Shown: positions 1 through 7,465 of the stretch, in pieces
Numbering within the stretch: position 1 is the first letter of the stretch
Layout: each line of letters starts with the position of its first letter
Assembly: GCA_002691645.1 (NCBI GenBank)
Contig: NZIP01000019.1
Coordinates: 100,998-134,547 of the forward strand
Direction: 5' to 3'
Source: Flavobacteriaceae bacterium
Lineage (GTDB): Bacteria; Bacteroidota; Bacteroidia; Flavobacteriales; Flavobacteriaceae
DNA: 33,550 bases
The notes under the pieces: model-generated
What the model saw: only the letters and a program-made list of their open reading frames with translations
The model's database searches: none
Told to the model about the DNA's origin: nothing
Translations under genes and position numbers: made by a program

Positions 1-602
1 TCTACTTCATCAAAGTTTTTAGCCTCATTCCCGACTCGAATAATTTTAACCTTATTCATTATAATAGGCGTTTCAGGTTTGTCTGAAGTATCGGTTTTAC
101 TTGTTGCTATAGAATCTAATACGTCAAAACCCTCTACAAGTTCCCCGAAAACAGTGTGACGCCCGTCTAACCATGGCGTTGGAACATGAGTGATAAAAAA
201 TTGACTTCCGTTTGTTTTGGGCCCTGAATTTGCCATTGAAAGTATTCCTTTTTTGTCGTGAACAAGCGAGTCTACGATTTCGTCCTTGAACTTGTATCCT
301 GGATTTCCTGAACCTGTTCCTGTAGGATCTCCGCCTTGAATCATAAATTCCTCTATAACGCGATGAAAGCTCACTCCGTCGTAGTACGGTTTGTTTTTAT
401 AAGCTTCATTGACATAGGGATTATTACCTTCGGAAAGACTGACAAAGTTTGCCACGGTAATTGGTGTTTCTTGCTCATTTAATCGAAGTAACATATCTCC
501 TTCTGTGGTTTGTATCAAAGTGTACAATCCGTCGTCTAAATCTTTGTATTGGTTACAGGCGAGTAAGTTCAATCCAATGAATAATAGTGTAATAAAGCGC
601 AT
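1..602 (-). CDS. Cyclophilin-type peptidyl-prolyl isomerase lipoprotein (partial, 3' end outside window)
   Basis: Reading the minus strand from an ATG at 602-600 gives 200 open codons that run off the left edge, so the C-terminus is missing. The first 16 residues are a lipoprotein signal ending in LLAC (Cys16). The rest is a cyclophilin domain: FHRVIEEFMIQGGD (about 80-93) carries the catalytic Arg, and SMANSGPKTNGSQFFIT and WLDGRHTVFGEL follow in the usual order. Cyclophilins isomerise X-Pro bonds; the lipobox implies a membrane-anchored periplasmic folding factor. Beyond about residue 185 the chain continues past the usual single-domain end, so an extra C-terminal region may exist. The neighbouring gene, gldI, is also a PPIase, but 300 bases separate them. 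A Bacteroidota -7 box lies 56 bases upstream. Family assignment is sure; the substrate is unknown. Confidence 0.93.
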   Translation of the reverse strand, partial: MRFITLLFIGLNLLACNQYKDLDDGLYTLIQTTEGDMLLRLNEQETPITVANFVSLSEGNNPYVNEAYKNKPYYDGVSFHRVIEEFMIQGGDPTGTGSGNPGYKFKDEIVDSLVHDKKGILSMANSGPKTNGSQFFITHVPTPWLDGRHTVFGELVEGFDVLDSIATSKTDTSDKPETPIIMNKVKIIRVGNEAKNFDEV

Positions 603-911
603 TTTGTGTGTTTTAATTAAGTTTTACGCGGTGTTTGAGTTCCCTGCGTTTGCAAATCAAAGGTAATGAAATCAATACGCAGTTTTTCAAGTATCATTTA
701 CAAAAAATCGAAAGCTTGTTATTTATTTTTCGTCTACTTCAAAAGGAAATACAAGGCCAATAGTGATAAGCCTAATTCAAGTTAAGGTTGTGCAACAGTC
801 TAGGATCAATTTAAACGGGCACTCAATGAATCCTACTGATAAACCTAAGTCTTTGACTTTCTTTAGAATGGCCTTGTTGATTTAAACCTTTTATCGGTTA
901 TGTATTAGGAG
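603..911. other. Gene-free stretch between the PPIase gene and gldI
   Basis: No convincing gene lies in these 309 bases. The left part holds the PPIase promoter. On the minus strand two short open runs end with stops: one at about 777-723 ends ...IGLVFPFEVDEK, and one around 871-780 contains NKAILKKVKDLGLSVGF. They look protein-like but lack starts and are too short to name. They could be debris of a lost gene or chance. No clear hairpin with a T-run follows gldI. Confidence 0.4.
658..690 (-). promoter_or_regulatory. Predicted promoter of the cyclophilin gene
   Basis: On the minus strand TTG (690-688), a 22-base spacer and TACCTTTG (665-658) match the Bacteroidota consensus TTG-N17-23-TAnnTTTG. 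The start codon is 56 bases further on, leaving a leader of about 50 bases. Inferred from the match only. Confidence 0.55.
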
Positions 912-1457
912 TTAGAGAGCGCTTTTCTTCGCTAAAATTTCAAGTTCTAAAATGAGTATTTCGTTTGGTCCGATTTTATTTAGATCTCCTTTATAGCCGT
1001 ATCCTAAGAAAGAAGGTATGTAAAATAATCCGCTCTCTTTTTCCGATAGTTCTTTGATTGCCGAACGCAAACCAGTAAATAATTTCTCTTTGTCCAATAC
1101 TGTTGTTTGCACAGAAGTCCAATTTTGATCGTATATGATTGTGTTATTGATGTCGCGTATCCGATATTTAAAATCAATAGTATCTCCTGATTTTGCGTTT
1201 TGAACCTTATTGTCAGGGTTGATGACTGACTTGTAGTACCAAAATCCGTAGGGGCTTCTTACATAACTATTAGTTGTGTCTTTTAAAATGAGTTGTTCAA
1301 TTAAGCCCTCTTCGAGTTCTAGAAGTTTTTTATTTCTGTCTATACTCGTTTTGCTCATGTTATGAGAGCTTATATAGACAGGTTTTCTTGGAATTGGCTT
1401 ATTGCAAGCTACAACTAGAATTAGCAAAAGCGTAAGGCTTAATTGAAGCACTTTCAT
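912..1457 (-). CDS. gldI: GldI-like FKBP-type peptidyl-prolyl isomerase lipoprotein
   Basis: A 181-residue lipoprotein: signal peptide with lipobox VVAC (Cys18), a charged linker, then an FKBP-type domain from about residue 75. Family features seen are the SGDTIDFKYRI strand, a LFTGLRSAIKEL-type helix entry, FYIPSFLGYGYKGD and the closing IGPNEILILELEIL strand. GldI is a gliding-motility protein of flavobacteria, linked to folding of periplasmic and outer-membrane parts of the gliding/type IX secretion machinery. It follows the DHH-phosphoesterase gene with only one base between stop and start (TAA-C-ATG), so the two are almost certainly co-transcribed. Length matches the family. Presence of gldI suggests, but does not prove, that the organism glides. 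Confidence 0.85.
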   Translation of the reverse strand: MKVLQLSLTLLLILVVACNKPIPRKPVYISSHNMSKTSIDRNKKLLELEEGLIEQLILKDTTNSYVRSPYGFWYYKSVINPDNKVQNAKSGDTIDFKYRIRDINNTIIYDQNWTSVQTTVLDKEKLFTGLRSAIKELSEKESGLFYIPSFLGYGYKGDLNKIGPNEILILELEILAKKSAL

Positions 1458-1458
1458 G

Positions 1459-2463
1459 TTATGGGTGTTCTAGATTAATGATTTCACGGAACTTTTTTAG
1501 GGTTTCTTCCATTGAGAGTAAGCTTTTTCCCCCAGCAGCATTTTTATGTCCACCTCCAGAAAAGTGGGTTCGTGCGAATTGATTCACATCAAAATCACCT
1601 ACAGATCGAAATGAAATTTTCACCATTTGTTCTTCTTTATTTTCTATGAAGATTGCTGAAAAGTGAACATTTTTTATACTGAGACCATAATTTACGAAAC
1701 CTTCAGTATCCCCTTTCTTAAAGTTGTTTTTTTCTTTCTCTTTATTAGTTATAAAGGTGAAAGCTGTCTTTTTTTCTTCAAAAACTTCGAGGTTTTTAAA
1801 ACAACAACTCAGTAGCTTAAAGCGATCGAAGGAGTTGTTGTCAAATAATTTTCTATGTATGTCGGTTTTGTCTGCGCCTAAGTCAATCAGTTCTGCTGCA
1901 ATTCTCAGACTTGTAGATGTCGCACTTTCGTATCTGAAAGACCCTGTATCTGTAAGCATTCCTGTGTAAATGCAGGTTGCAATATCTTTATCGAAATACT
2001 TTTTTTCTTTAAAAGCAGAAATAAAATTGTAGACCATTTCACAGGTAGAACTCATATGTTCATCGGAATATTGAAATTCCGCATAATTATCGGGTGAAAT
2101 GTGGTGGTCAATCATCAAAAAAGAAGATTTTGATTTTTGAAGAAGGGAAGAAAGAATGGGAGTTCGGCTAAAATGATTAAAATCCAAGGTGCAAATTAAG
2201 TCGGCTTTGTTGATTGCCTGATAGGCCGAATTAAAATCCTTGTCGGCTATAATGATTTCATCAGATTTTGGCATCCATTTTAAGAAATCAGGAAAATCAT
2301 TTGGAGAAACAATACTAGTTTGGTGGTCCAATTTATTTAAAAATAGTTGTAATGCTAGGGTAGAACCCAATGCATCTCCATCCGGATTTTGATGAGGTAT
2401 TATTGCAATCTTGATGGGAGTTTCAAGAATTTTCTTGAGTTTTTCAAAGTTTTTAAACAACAT
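1459..2463 (-). CDS. nrnA: DHH-family phosphoesterase (NrnA-like oligoribonuclease / pAp phosphatase)
   Basis: A 334-residue DHH/DHHA1 phosphoesterase. The metal-binding motifs are HQNPDGD (24-30), an Asp in CTLDFNH (about 91-97) and DHH (119-121). The DHHA1 substrate-binding motif GGGHKNAAGG lies near residue 303. NrnA-type enzymes degrade short oligoribonucleotides and dephosphorylate 3'-phosphoadenosine 5'-phosphate in the cytoplasm; which activity dominates cannot be told from sequence. The gene leads a pair with gldI. A -7 box ends only four bases before its ATG, suggesting a leaderless or nearly leaderless transcript, and it shares a 45-base divergent region with the PhoD-like gene. The ATG at 2463 fits the family N-terminus. 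Confidence 0.88.
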   Translation of the reverse strand: MLFKNFEKLKKILETPIKIAIIPHQNPDGDALGSTLALQLFLNKLDHQTSIVSPNDFPDFLKWMPKSDEIIIADKDFNSAYQAINKADLICTLDFNHFSRTPILSSLLQKSKSSFLMIDHHISPDNYAEFQYSDEHMSSTCEMVYNFISAFKEKKYFDKDIATCIYTGMLTDTGSFRYESATSTSLRIAAELIDLGADKTDIHRKLFDNNSFDRFKLLSCCFKNLEVFEEKKTAFTFITNKEKEKNNFKKGDTEGFVNYGLSIKNVHFSAIFIENKEEQMVKISFRSVGDFDVNQFARTHFSGGGHKNAAGGKSLLSMEETLKKFREIINLEHP

Positions 2464-2467
2464 AATG

Positions 2468-2475
2468 CAAAGGTA
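2468..2475 (-). promoter_or_regulatory. -7 promoter element abutting the DHH gene start
   Basis: TACCTTTG on the minus strand is an exact TAnnTTTG match. Only GCATT-like spacer (2467-2464) separates it from the ATG at 2463-2461, so transcription would begin at or next to the start codon. No clear -33 TTG was found at 17-23 bases. Confidence 0.5.
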
Positions 2476-2480
2476 AGCTA

Positions 2481-2488
2481 TAACTTTA
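2481..2488 (+). promoter_or_regulatory. Possible -7 element of the PhoD-like gene
   Basis: TAACTTTA differs from TAnnTTTG only in the last base and sits 20 bases before the ATG at 2509. No TTG lies at the usual -33 distance. It is offset by a few bases from the minus-strand -7 box, so the two divergent promoters would overlap. Confidence 0.35.
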
Positions 2489-2508
2489 GCATGTTTTAAA
2501 CTGTAATT

Positions 2509-3561
2509 ATGAAAAAAATTAAAATGAAAACATTTGTATCGATAATACTATTTCTTTTTTTGGGTTTATCCTGTGTTAATCGTATTGAGCACACACCAGA
2601 AAAACTTGACAGAAAAGCAGACCAGTACAGTATTCGCATAGCAGTTGGATCTTGTAATAAGGTTGATGAACCCAATGTATTTTGGGATGATATTGCTGAA
2701 CAAAGTCCGGAGGCCTTTGTCTGGTTAGGAGATATTGTTTATGCTGACTCAAATGACATTTCTGTAATTCAATCCGAATATAACAAGCTAAAGGAAATAA
2801 CCAATTATACTCGACTCACTGAGCAAATGCAAATATTTGGAATATGGGATGACCATGATTACGGTAAAAACGATGGAGGTCAAGAATTTGAAATTAAAGT
2901 AGAAAGTCAGCAAGCTTTATTGGATTTTTTAGATGTATCCAAAGAAGACCAAAGAAGAACTCAAGAAGGTATCTACACCTCGCATTTACTTCAAAATAAT
3001 TACGGAACAGTTGAATTACTCATGCTAGATACACGTTATTTCAGATCTTCTCTAACTCCTGATACGGAAAACGGTAGGCGATATAAGTCGAATACGGATA
3101 CAACAACTACATTATTGGGAAATGCCCAATGGCAATGGTTAGAAAAAAAAATCGAAAACAGTCAGGCCAATTTTTTGGTGATTGTAAGTAGCATTCAGCT
3201 CCTTTCTAATCAACATCAATTTGAGAAGTGGGAAAACTTGCCACACGAACGTGAAAAAATGATAACCCTAATTAAATGCTTTGCGGATAAAAACATATTT
3301 GTGGTTTCAGGTGATCGACATATTTCTGAATTTTCTATGATGCCAATAGGAGAAGATAGGCAACTTATTGACTTTACGAGTAGCGGGCTAACCCACTCTT
3401 ACAGCTCTTTTTCAGGAGAACCAAATCCTTATCGCGTAAAAGAGGTTGTTTCAGACCCTTCGTATGGGATAATTGATTTTAATCTTAAAAATAATACGGT
3501 ACAGGCCTATATGATGGGAGATAAAAAACAAATACAACAAGAGTTAGAAGTAAGCTATTAA
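2509..3561 (+). CDS. PhoD-like metallophosphatase lipoprotein
   Basis: A 350-residue exported protein with a lipobox LGLSC (Cys22). The PhoD/metallophosphoesterase signature is clear: GSCNK (47-51), WLGDIVYAD (72-80), IWDDHDYGKND (112-122) and, near the C-terminus, SGDRHISEFS. These supply the Asp, His and Asn metal ligands. PhoD proteins hydrolyse phosphomonoesters or phosphodiesters, usually with Fe/Ca; the true substrate here is unknown. The protein is shorter than classical PhoD, as in the small PhoD-like family common in Bacteroidota. A second Met occurs at residue 6, so the start could be six codons later without changing the signal peptide. It lies upstream of ndk, which has its own -7 box. 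Confidence 0.87.
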   Translation: MKKIKMKTFVSIILFLFLGLSCVNRIEHTPEKLDRKADQYSIRIAVGSCNKVDEPNVFWDDIAEQSPEAFVWLGDIVYADSNDISVIQSEYNKLKEITNYTRLTEQMQIFGIWDDHDYGKNDGGQEFEIKVESQQALLDFLDVSKEDQRRTQEGIYTSHLLQNNYGTVELLMLDTRYFRSSLTPDTENGRRYKSNTDTTTTLLGNAQWQWLEKKIENSQANFLVIVSSIQLLSNQHQFEKWENLPHEREKMITLIKCFADKNIFVVSGDRHISEFSMMPIGEDRQLIDFTSSGLTHSYSSFSGEPNPYRVKEVVSDPSYGIIDFNLKNNTVQAYMMGDKKQIQQELEVSY

Positions 3562-3573
3562 GTTCGAATAGAC

Positions 3574-3581
3574 TAAATTTG
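3574..3581 (+). promoter_or_regulatory. -7 element of the ndk promoter
   Basis: TAAATTTG is an exact TAnnTTTG match, 14 bases before the ndk ATG. It lies just after the PhoD-like stop codon. No good TTG is present at 17-23 bases upstream; a TTA is the nearest candidate. Confidence 0.5.
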
Positions 3582-3595
3582 CAAAAAAATTAAGC

Positions 3596-4015
3596 ATGAC
3601 TACAAATCGAACTTTTACTATGATTAAGCCCGATGCGGTTAAAAACGGGCACATTGGAGCTATTCTCGATAAAATTAACGCTGCAGGATTCAAAATTGTA
3701 GCAATGAAATACACTCATTTGAGTAAAAAGGATGCGGAAGGTTTTTACGCTGTTCACAGTGAGCGTCCATTTTACAGCGAATTGGTTGAGTTTATGTCAA
3801 GCGGACCAATTGTTGCGGCAGTTTTAGAAAAAGAAAATGCTGTCGAGGATTTCCGAGTGCTTATCGGCTCAACAAATCCAGAAGAAGCGGCTGAAGGAAC
3901 GATTCGAAAACTTTATGCAACAAGTATTGGTGAAAACGCAGTTCACGGATCTGACAGTGATGAAAATGCAGCTATCGAATCTGATTTTTACTTTTCGCGG
4001 CGTGAGATTTACTAA
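3596..4015 (+). CDS. ndk: Nucleoside diphosphate kinase
   Basis: A 139-residue cytoplasmic enzyme that transfers the gamma-phosphate of ATP to NDPs through a phosphohistidine. The family start [10 protein letters not shown], the [12 protein letters not shown] motif with catalytic His117 and the FYFSRREIY end are all present and the length is standard. Its TAA shares bases with the TAG of the convergent DUF721 gene (CTAA at 4012-4015), leaving no room for a terminator between them. Confidence 0.97.
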   Translation: MTTNRTFTMIKPDAVKNGHIGAILDKINAAGFKIVAMKYTHLSKKDAEGFYAVHSERPFYSELVEFMSSGPIVAAVLEKENAVEDFRVLIGSTNPEEAAEGTIRKLYATSIGENAVHGSDSDENAAIESDFYFSRREIY

Positions 4016-4302
4016 AGCAGTACCACTTTCTTAACTACAGCAGTTCCTAATTGGTTATTGATGAGCTCGGCCATTTTCTCCTTGCCCATTGCCAATTCCT
4101 GTCTCAATGATGCTGAGCTTAGGGCAAGTTTCAAAGTTCCATTTTGAAAACTTATGTCATTGACGTATTGCAAGAGATTTGAACCTAAGGCGTCTTTACA
4201 CGCATTGGCAACATCCACTTCAAGAAGCCCGTTTTGTAGTTTATTTTCCTGGTAAAATTCACCTAAAACCCTGTTGATTTTCTTGAGATTATCGTCATGC
4301 AT
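4012..4302 (-). CDS. DUF721 (DciA-like) protein
   Basis: A 96-residue soluble protein with the DUF721 fold: a short N-terminal helix, then strands around [17 protein letters not shown] and a helix [18 protein letters not shown], ending in VVKKVVLL. In other bacteria DUF721 members include DciA, which helps load the replicative helicase; the Bacteroidota form is only this core domain. It is the last gene of the recF - lipoprotein - DUF721 set, two bases after the lipoprotein stop, which fits a replication or repair link. Its role here is inferred from family and context. Confidence 0.8.
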   Translation of the reverse strand: MHDDNLKKINRVLGEFYQENKLQNGLLEVDVANACKDALGSNLLQYVNDISFQNGTLKLALSSASLRQELAMGKEKMAELINNQLGTAVVKKVVLL

Positions 4303-4304
4303 GA

Positions 4305-4721
4305 TTAAAAATTAATGGGAGTAAATTTACTGTAAATAAAAAGTCTAGACAATTTTATATCGTAGAGATGTAATTCTTCTGGAGTTAATTTTTTGAGTTC
4401 ATAGGTAATGAGTTCTTCTCCTTCTATCTCAATTAAAGTTTGGTCCTTTTGATTTTGTACTATCGTAAAACGCTGTTCGGCTTCATTGGCGAAAAACTTA
4501 CCATCAATTCTAGCGTCTAATTTTTTTAATATTCCTTTTTTATCATCGATAAGTTGAAAGAAGTCTACTGTTGAGGTATAGGTAAACTCTTTTGAAGAGC
4601 CGTTTTGAAAGTGCACTTGTTGAATTTGCCAGTAGCCTTCGAGATGATTCAAATCATACTGAGCAGTACAGGCTGTGAGAAGCATAAAAAAAAGGACGAA
4701 GAGGTGCCGATAGTGTAGCAT
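4305..4721 (-). CDS. Small lipocalin-like lipoprotein
   Basis: A 138-residue lipoprotein with lipobox LLTAC (Cys18). The body begins LEGYWQIQQVHFQNG and continues as alternating beta-strands with the pattern of a small lipocalin-like or beta-barrel domain; no catalytic motif is visible. Its ATG overlaps the recF stop (TAATG at 4723-4719), a sign of translational coupling. Why a lipoprotein gene sits between recF and DUF721 is unclear. Function unknown. Confidence 0.75.
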   Translation of the reverse strand: MLHYRHLFVLFFMLLTACTAQYDLNHLEGYWQIQQVHFQNGSSKEFTYTSTVDFFQLIDDKKGILKKLDARIDGKFFANEAEQRFTIVQNQKDQTLIEIEGEELITYELKKLTPEELHLYDIKLSRLFIYSKFTPINF

Positions 4722-5800
4722 TAAAATTCAATTATTTTAAAGGATTGATTTGTTTGCTCTACAACCTGTTTTGTTCGTTCAAGATCTGTATCTGAAATAA
4801 AAACCTGACCAAAGGTTTTTTCTTTAACCAGTTGAACTAAGTGTGTGACTCTCCGATGATCTAATTTGTCAAAAATATCATCTAATAACAATATGGGTTT
4901 TACCTTATTTCGTTCATTGAGCAAATTATACTGGGCAAGTTTTAGGGCGATTAAAAACGTTTTTTGCTGCCCTTGGCTACCAAATCTTTTAATAGGGTGA
5001 TCTGCAAGGTTGAAAAGCAAATCATCTTTGTGTATGCCTTTGGTTGTATACTGTGCAATCCGATCTTTAGCAAGAGATTTTTTTAAAAGGGATTCAAATT
5101 CATCCTCAATCAGATCTGATTTATAAGCAAGTGAGACCACTTCATCGGTTTGACTTAAATGCTCGTACTGTTGAATAAATTGTTTTTCAAAATCAGTGAT
5201 AAACGCTATTCGCTTCTGGTGAAGTTGAGCTCCAAATTCAATCAATTGATGGTCGTAAACATCAAGAGTATGCTGTTGAAAGGTGTTGTTGGCAGAAAAA
5301 TATTTTAACAGCGCATTTCGCTGGTTTAAAGCCGAATTATACTGTAATAGGTGTTCTAGGTACAATCGGTCGTTTTGAGCAATCATTCCATCTAAAAACT
5401 TTCTACGCGTTTCACTACCTTCGACAATGAGATCGATATCCATAGGTGAAATAATTACAAGTGGCAGCTGACCAATATGTTCGCTTATTTTAGTGTATAC
5501 TTTTCCGTTTTGCTTAATGACTTTTTTGTGATTTTTTTTAAAGCTTATGTTTACAGTGATCTCTTTGTAATTTTTTTGAAATCTACCTTCGATAACAAAA
5601 AAATCTTCTCCATGTGAAATATTCTGTGTACTGAGATGATTGAAATATCCCTTGGTAAAGCACAAATGATAAACGGCATCTAATACCGTTGATTTACCTG
5701 TCCCGTTAGCTCCAATAATGCAATTGATTTCTTGATCAAATTGTGTTTCGAAGTTCTTGAAATTCTTGTAGTTGATTAAAGTTAGTTTCTCTAGGTGCAT
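4721..5800 (-). CDS. recF: DNA replication and repair protein RecF
   Basis: A 359-residue SMC-like ATPase. Walker A is GANGTGKST (30-38), the ABC signature region is GSQGQQK (274-280) and Walker B is ILLLDDIFDKLD (303-314). RecF helps RecR/RecO load RecA at single-strand gaps. It heads a minus-strand operon with the lipoprotein (TAATG overlap) and DUF721 gene. The divergent neighbour is the TPR gene; the 89-base gap holds a clear -7 box for the plus strand but none as good for recF. Confidence 0.97.
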   Translation of the reverse strand: MHLEKLTLINYKNFKNFETQFDQEINCIIGANGTGKSTVLDAVYHLCFTKGYFNHLSTQNISHGEDFFVIEGRFQKNYKEITVNISFKKNHKKVIKQNGKVYTKISEHIGQLPLVIISPMDIDLIVEGSETRRKFLDGMIAQNDRLYLEHLLQYNSALNQRNALLKYFSANNTFQQHTLDVYDHQLIEFGAQLHQKRIAFITDFEKQFIQQYEHLSQTDEVVSLAYKSDLIEDEFESLLKKSLAKDRIAQYTTKGIHKDDLLFNLADHPIKRFGSQGQQKTFLIALKLAQYNLLNERNKVKPILLLDDIFDKLDHRRVTHLVQLVKEKTFGQVFISDTDLERTKQVVEQTNQSFKIIEF

Positions 5801-5863
5801 ATTTCAAAACCGAGCTGTAAAAATAAGCATATCTTGACTTTAGGCATTTATGGATAAAAATTA

Positions 5864-5871
5864 TATTTTTG
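5864..5871 (+). promoter_or_regulatory. -7 element of the TPR-ribH promoter
   Basis: TATTTTTG matches TAnnTTTG exactly and lies 18 bases before the ATG at 5890. A TTG at 5834-5836 is 27 bases away, slightly further than the usual -33 spacing. Confidence 0.45.
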
Positions 5872-5889
5872 CGCGACAAAATGTGAATT

Positions 5890-6651
5890 ATGGCAACTTA
5901 TAAGAGACGAGGATATAAGTCGAAGACGAATAAACAAGAACAGGCGAATCAAAATCAAGATAGCACAACGGCTGAAGTTTTTAGTTCCTTGGATGAAACG
6001 GCATCTAAAACAGAGCAGTGGGTTGCTAAATATCAGAAATACATTTTAGCCTCAATTGTAGGAGTTGCAGTATCAACTATATGTTTCCTAGGTTACTCTC
6101 AGTATGTTTTACAACCGAAAGAGATTGAAGCGGCCAATGAACTATATTATCCACAACAGTACTTTGAACTTGCCTTGCAAGACGGAACTGCTAAAGATTC
6201 GTTGTTGACTTTAGCACTGTACGGTGGCGAAGGAAAATACGGTTTCATAGATATTATTGAAGAGTATTCTGGTACTAAAGCCGCAAATATGGCAGAATAT
6301 GGAGCTGGTATGGCTTCCCTAAATCTTAAGGATTACCAAAATGCCATCTCTTATTTGGATGGCTTTTCGTCCGACGATGCCATTTTAGGAGCTTTAGCCA
6401 AGGGTGGAGTTGGAGATGCATTTTCACAGCTCGATCAATATGAAGATGCCTTGGAATATTACATTGCTGCTTTCGATCATTCTGACAATTCATTTACTAC
6501 ACCTAAGTTTTTGTACAAAGCCGCGGTTTTAGCCATAGAATTAGGTCAAAAATCAAAGGCCAAATCATATATCGAAGAAATTAAGTCTAATTATCCAGAT
6601 TCTGCAGAAGGACAATACGCAGAAGCACTGGCAGCTATGTTAGGAGCTTAA
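5890..6651 (+). CDS. TPR-repeat membrane protein (YfgM-like)
   Basis: A 253-residue protein with a Lys/Arg/Gln-rich N-terminus, one membrane segment at about 50-70 (YILASIVGVAVSTICFLGYS) and a periplasmic C-terminal part built of TPR-like helices (for example DYQNAISYLDGF and QYEDALEYYIAAF). The shape matches YfgM-type ancillary proteins, which in proteobacteria bind the Sec translocon and periplasmic chaperones. Its stop codon is directly followed by the ribH ATG, so both are translated from one mRNA. The basic N-terminus is cytoplasmic by the positive-inside rule. Role inferred by analogy. Confidence 0.82.
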   Translation: MATYKRRGYKSKTNKQEQANQNQDSTTAEVFSSLDETASKTEQWVAKYQKYILASIVGVAVSTICFLGYSQYVLQPKEIEAANELYYPQQYFELALQDGTAKDSLLTLALYGGEGKYGFIDIIEEYSGTKAANMAEYGAGMASLNLKDYQNAISYLDGFSSDDAILGALAKGGVGDAFSQLDQYEDALEYYIAAFDHSDNSFTTPKFLYKAAVLAIELGQKSKAKSYIEEIKSNYPDSAEGQYAEALAAMLGA

Positions 6652-7125
6652 ATGGCGACTGATTCTAGAAACTTAAGTGCGTTAGCCAGTAACTTAAAGG
6701 TCGATAAAAGCTCGAGAATAGCTGTTATAACCGCCGAGTGGAATCCACAGATTACAACTAATTTAAAACAAGGGTGTCACGATAAGCTCACTGCTTTAGG
6801 TATTCCCGCCTCAAACGTGCTTCATTTTTCGGTTCCTGGAACTGTTGAATTGACCTATGCGGCATCAAAGGTGTTGGGCAAAAATATTGCAGATGCCATT
6901 GTAGTAATCGGAAGTGTGATAAGAGGAGAGACAGCTCATTTTGACTACGTATGTCAATCTGTTACCCAAGGCATAACTCAACTCAATCTCAAAGCAGAAA
7001 TTCCAGTTATTTTTTGTGTGCTTACTGATGATACTTTGGAGCAGGCCATAGCCAGAAGCGGCGGAAAACAAGGAAATAAAGGTGAAGAAGCAGCGATAGC
7101 AGCTCTTCAAATGATAGGTATATAA
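6652..7125 (+). CDS. ribH: 6,7-dimethyl-8-ribityllumazine synthase
   Basis: A 157-residue lumazine synthase, the penultimate step of riboflavin synthesis (5-amino-6-ribitylamino-uracil plus 3,4-dihydroxybutanone phosphate). The motif GSVIRGETAHFDYVC (87-101) carries the catalytic His96, and the family's substrate-binding segments AEWNPQI and VPGTVELTYA are present. The C-terminal ARSGGKQGNKGEEAA helix is typical. It begins immediately after the TPR gene stop (TAAATG). No other riboflavin gene is in the window. Confidence 0.97.
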   Translation: MATDSRNLSALASNLKVDKSSRIAVITAEWNPQITTNLKQGCHDKLTALGIPASNVLHFSVPGTVELTYAASKVLGKNIADAIVVIGSVIRGETAHFDYVCQSVTQGITQLNLKAEIPVIFCVLTDDTLEQAIARSGGKQGNKGEEAAIAALQMIGI

Positions 7126-7131
7126 GTTTTT

Positions 7132-7159
7132 TTGTGCTCGGTTTGTTTTTTTAACTTTA
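7132..7159 (+). promoter_or_regulatory. Predicted promoter upstream of the small membrane protein and mutL
   Basis: TTG (7132-7134), a 17-base spacer and TAACTTTA (7152-7159) form a near-consensus Bacteroidota promoter with one mismatch in the -7 box. It lies just after ribH, 24 bases before the ATG at 7184. Confidence 0.45.
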
Positions 7160-7183
7160 GGGTTACCATATAAAATCTTTTCG

Positions 7184-7465
7184 ATGGCTGCATTTTTACG
7201 TATGAAGAAAAACAGGACGTTTTCGTATAAACCTCGGTTTTATAAGGGTAAAACAAATCCTTACAAGGTAGAGCATAAGTTTGATGAATATCGAACTACC
7301 GTAAATGCCAATAGAGGTTTAAAGGCAAAAATTCAATCTGTATTGAACGATTATGGGGTAGATTCTGACCCTTCGGTCAGGTATAGAATGGCAATAATTA
7401 TAGCCATTTTAAGCCTTATTTTTTTGTGGATAATTGATTTTGATCTCTCAATATTTGTAGATTAA
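7184..7465 (+). CDS. Small single-pass membrane protein upstream of mutL
   Basis: A 93-residue protein with a very basic first half (KKNRTFSYKPRFYKGKTNPYKVEHKF) and a C-terminal membrane segment at about 69-90 (MAIIIAILSLIFLWIIDFDL). Homologues beside ribH and mutL in flavobacteria are often labelled riboflavin synthase subunit beta, but nothing enzymatic is visible, and that name probably came from the neighbouring ribH. A second Met at residue 7 could be the true start. mutL begins directly after its stop. The basic cytoplasmic part might bind nucleic acid or membrane; this is a guess. Function unknown. Confidence 0.78.
   Translation: MAAFLRMKKNRTFSYKPRFYKGKTNPYKVEHKFDEYRTTVNANRGLKAKIQSVLNDYGVDSDPSVRYRMAIIIAILSLIFLWIIDFDLSIFVD

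Noticed and set aside
6865-7110. Minus-strand open frame inside ribH
   Set aside because: It is a shadow of ribH, has no promoter and its translation looks like no known family.
7184-7465. Riboflavin synthase subunit beta
   Set aside because: True lumazine synthase is encoded at 6652-7125. This small protein has a basic region and one membrane helix and no enzyme motif.
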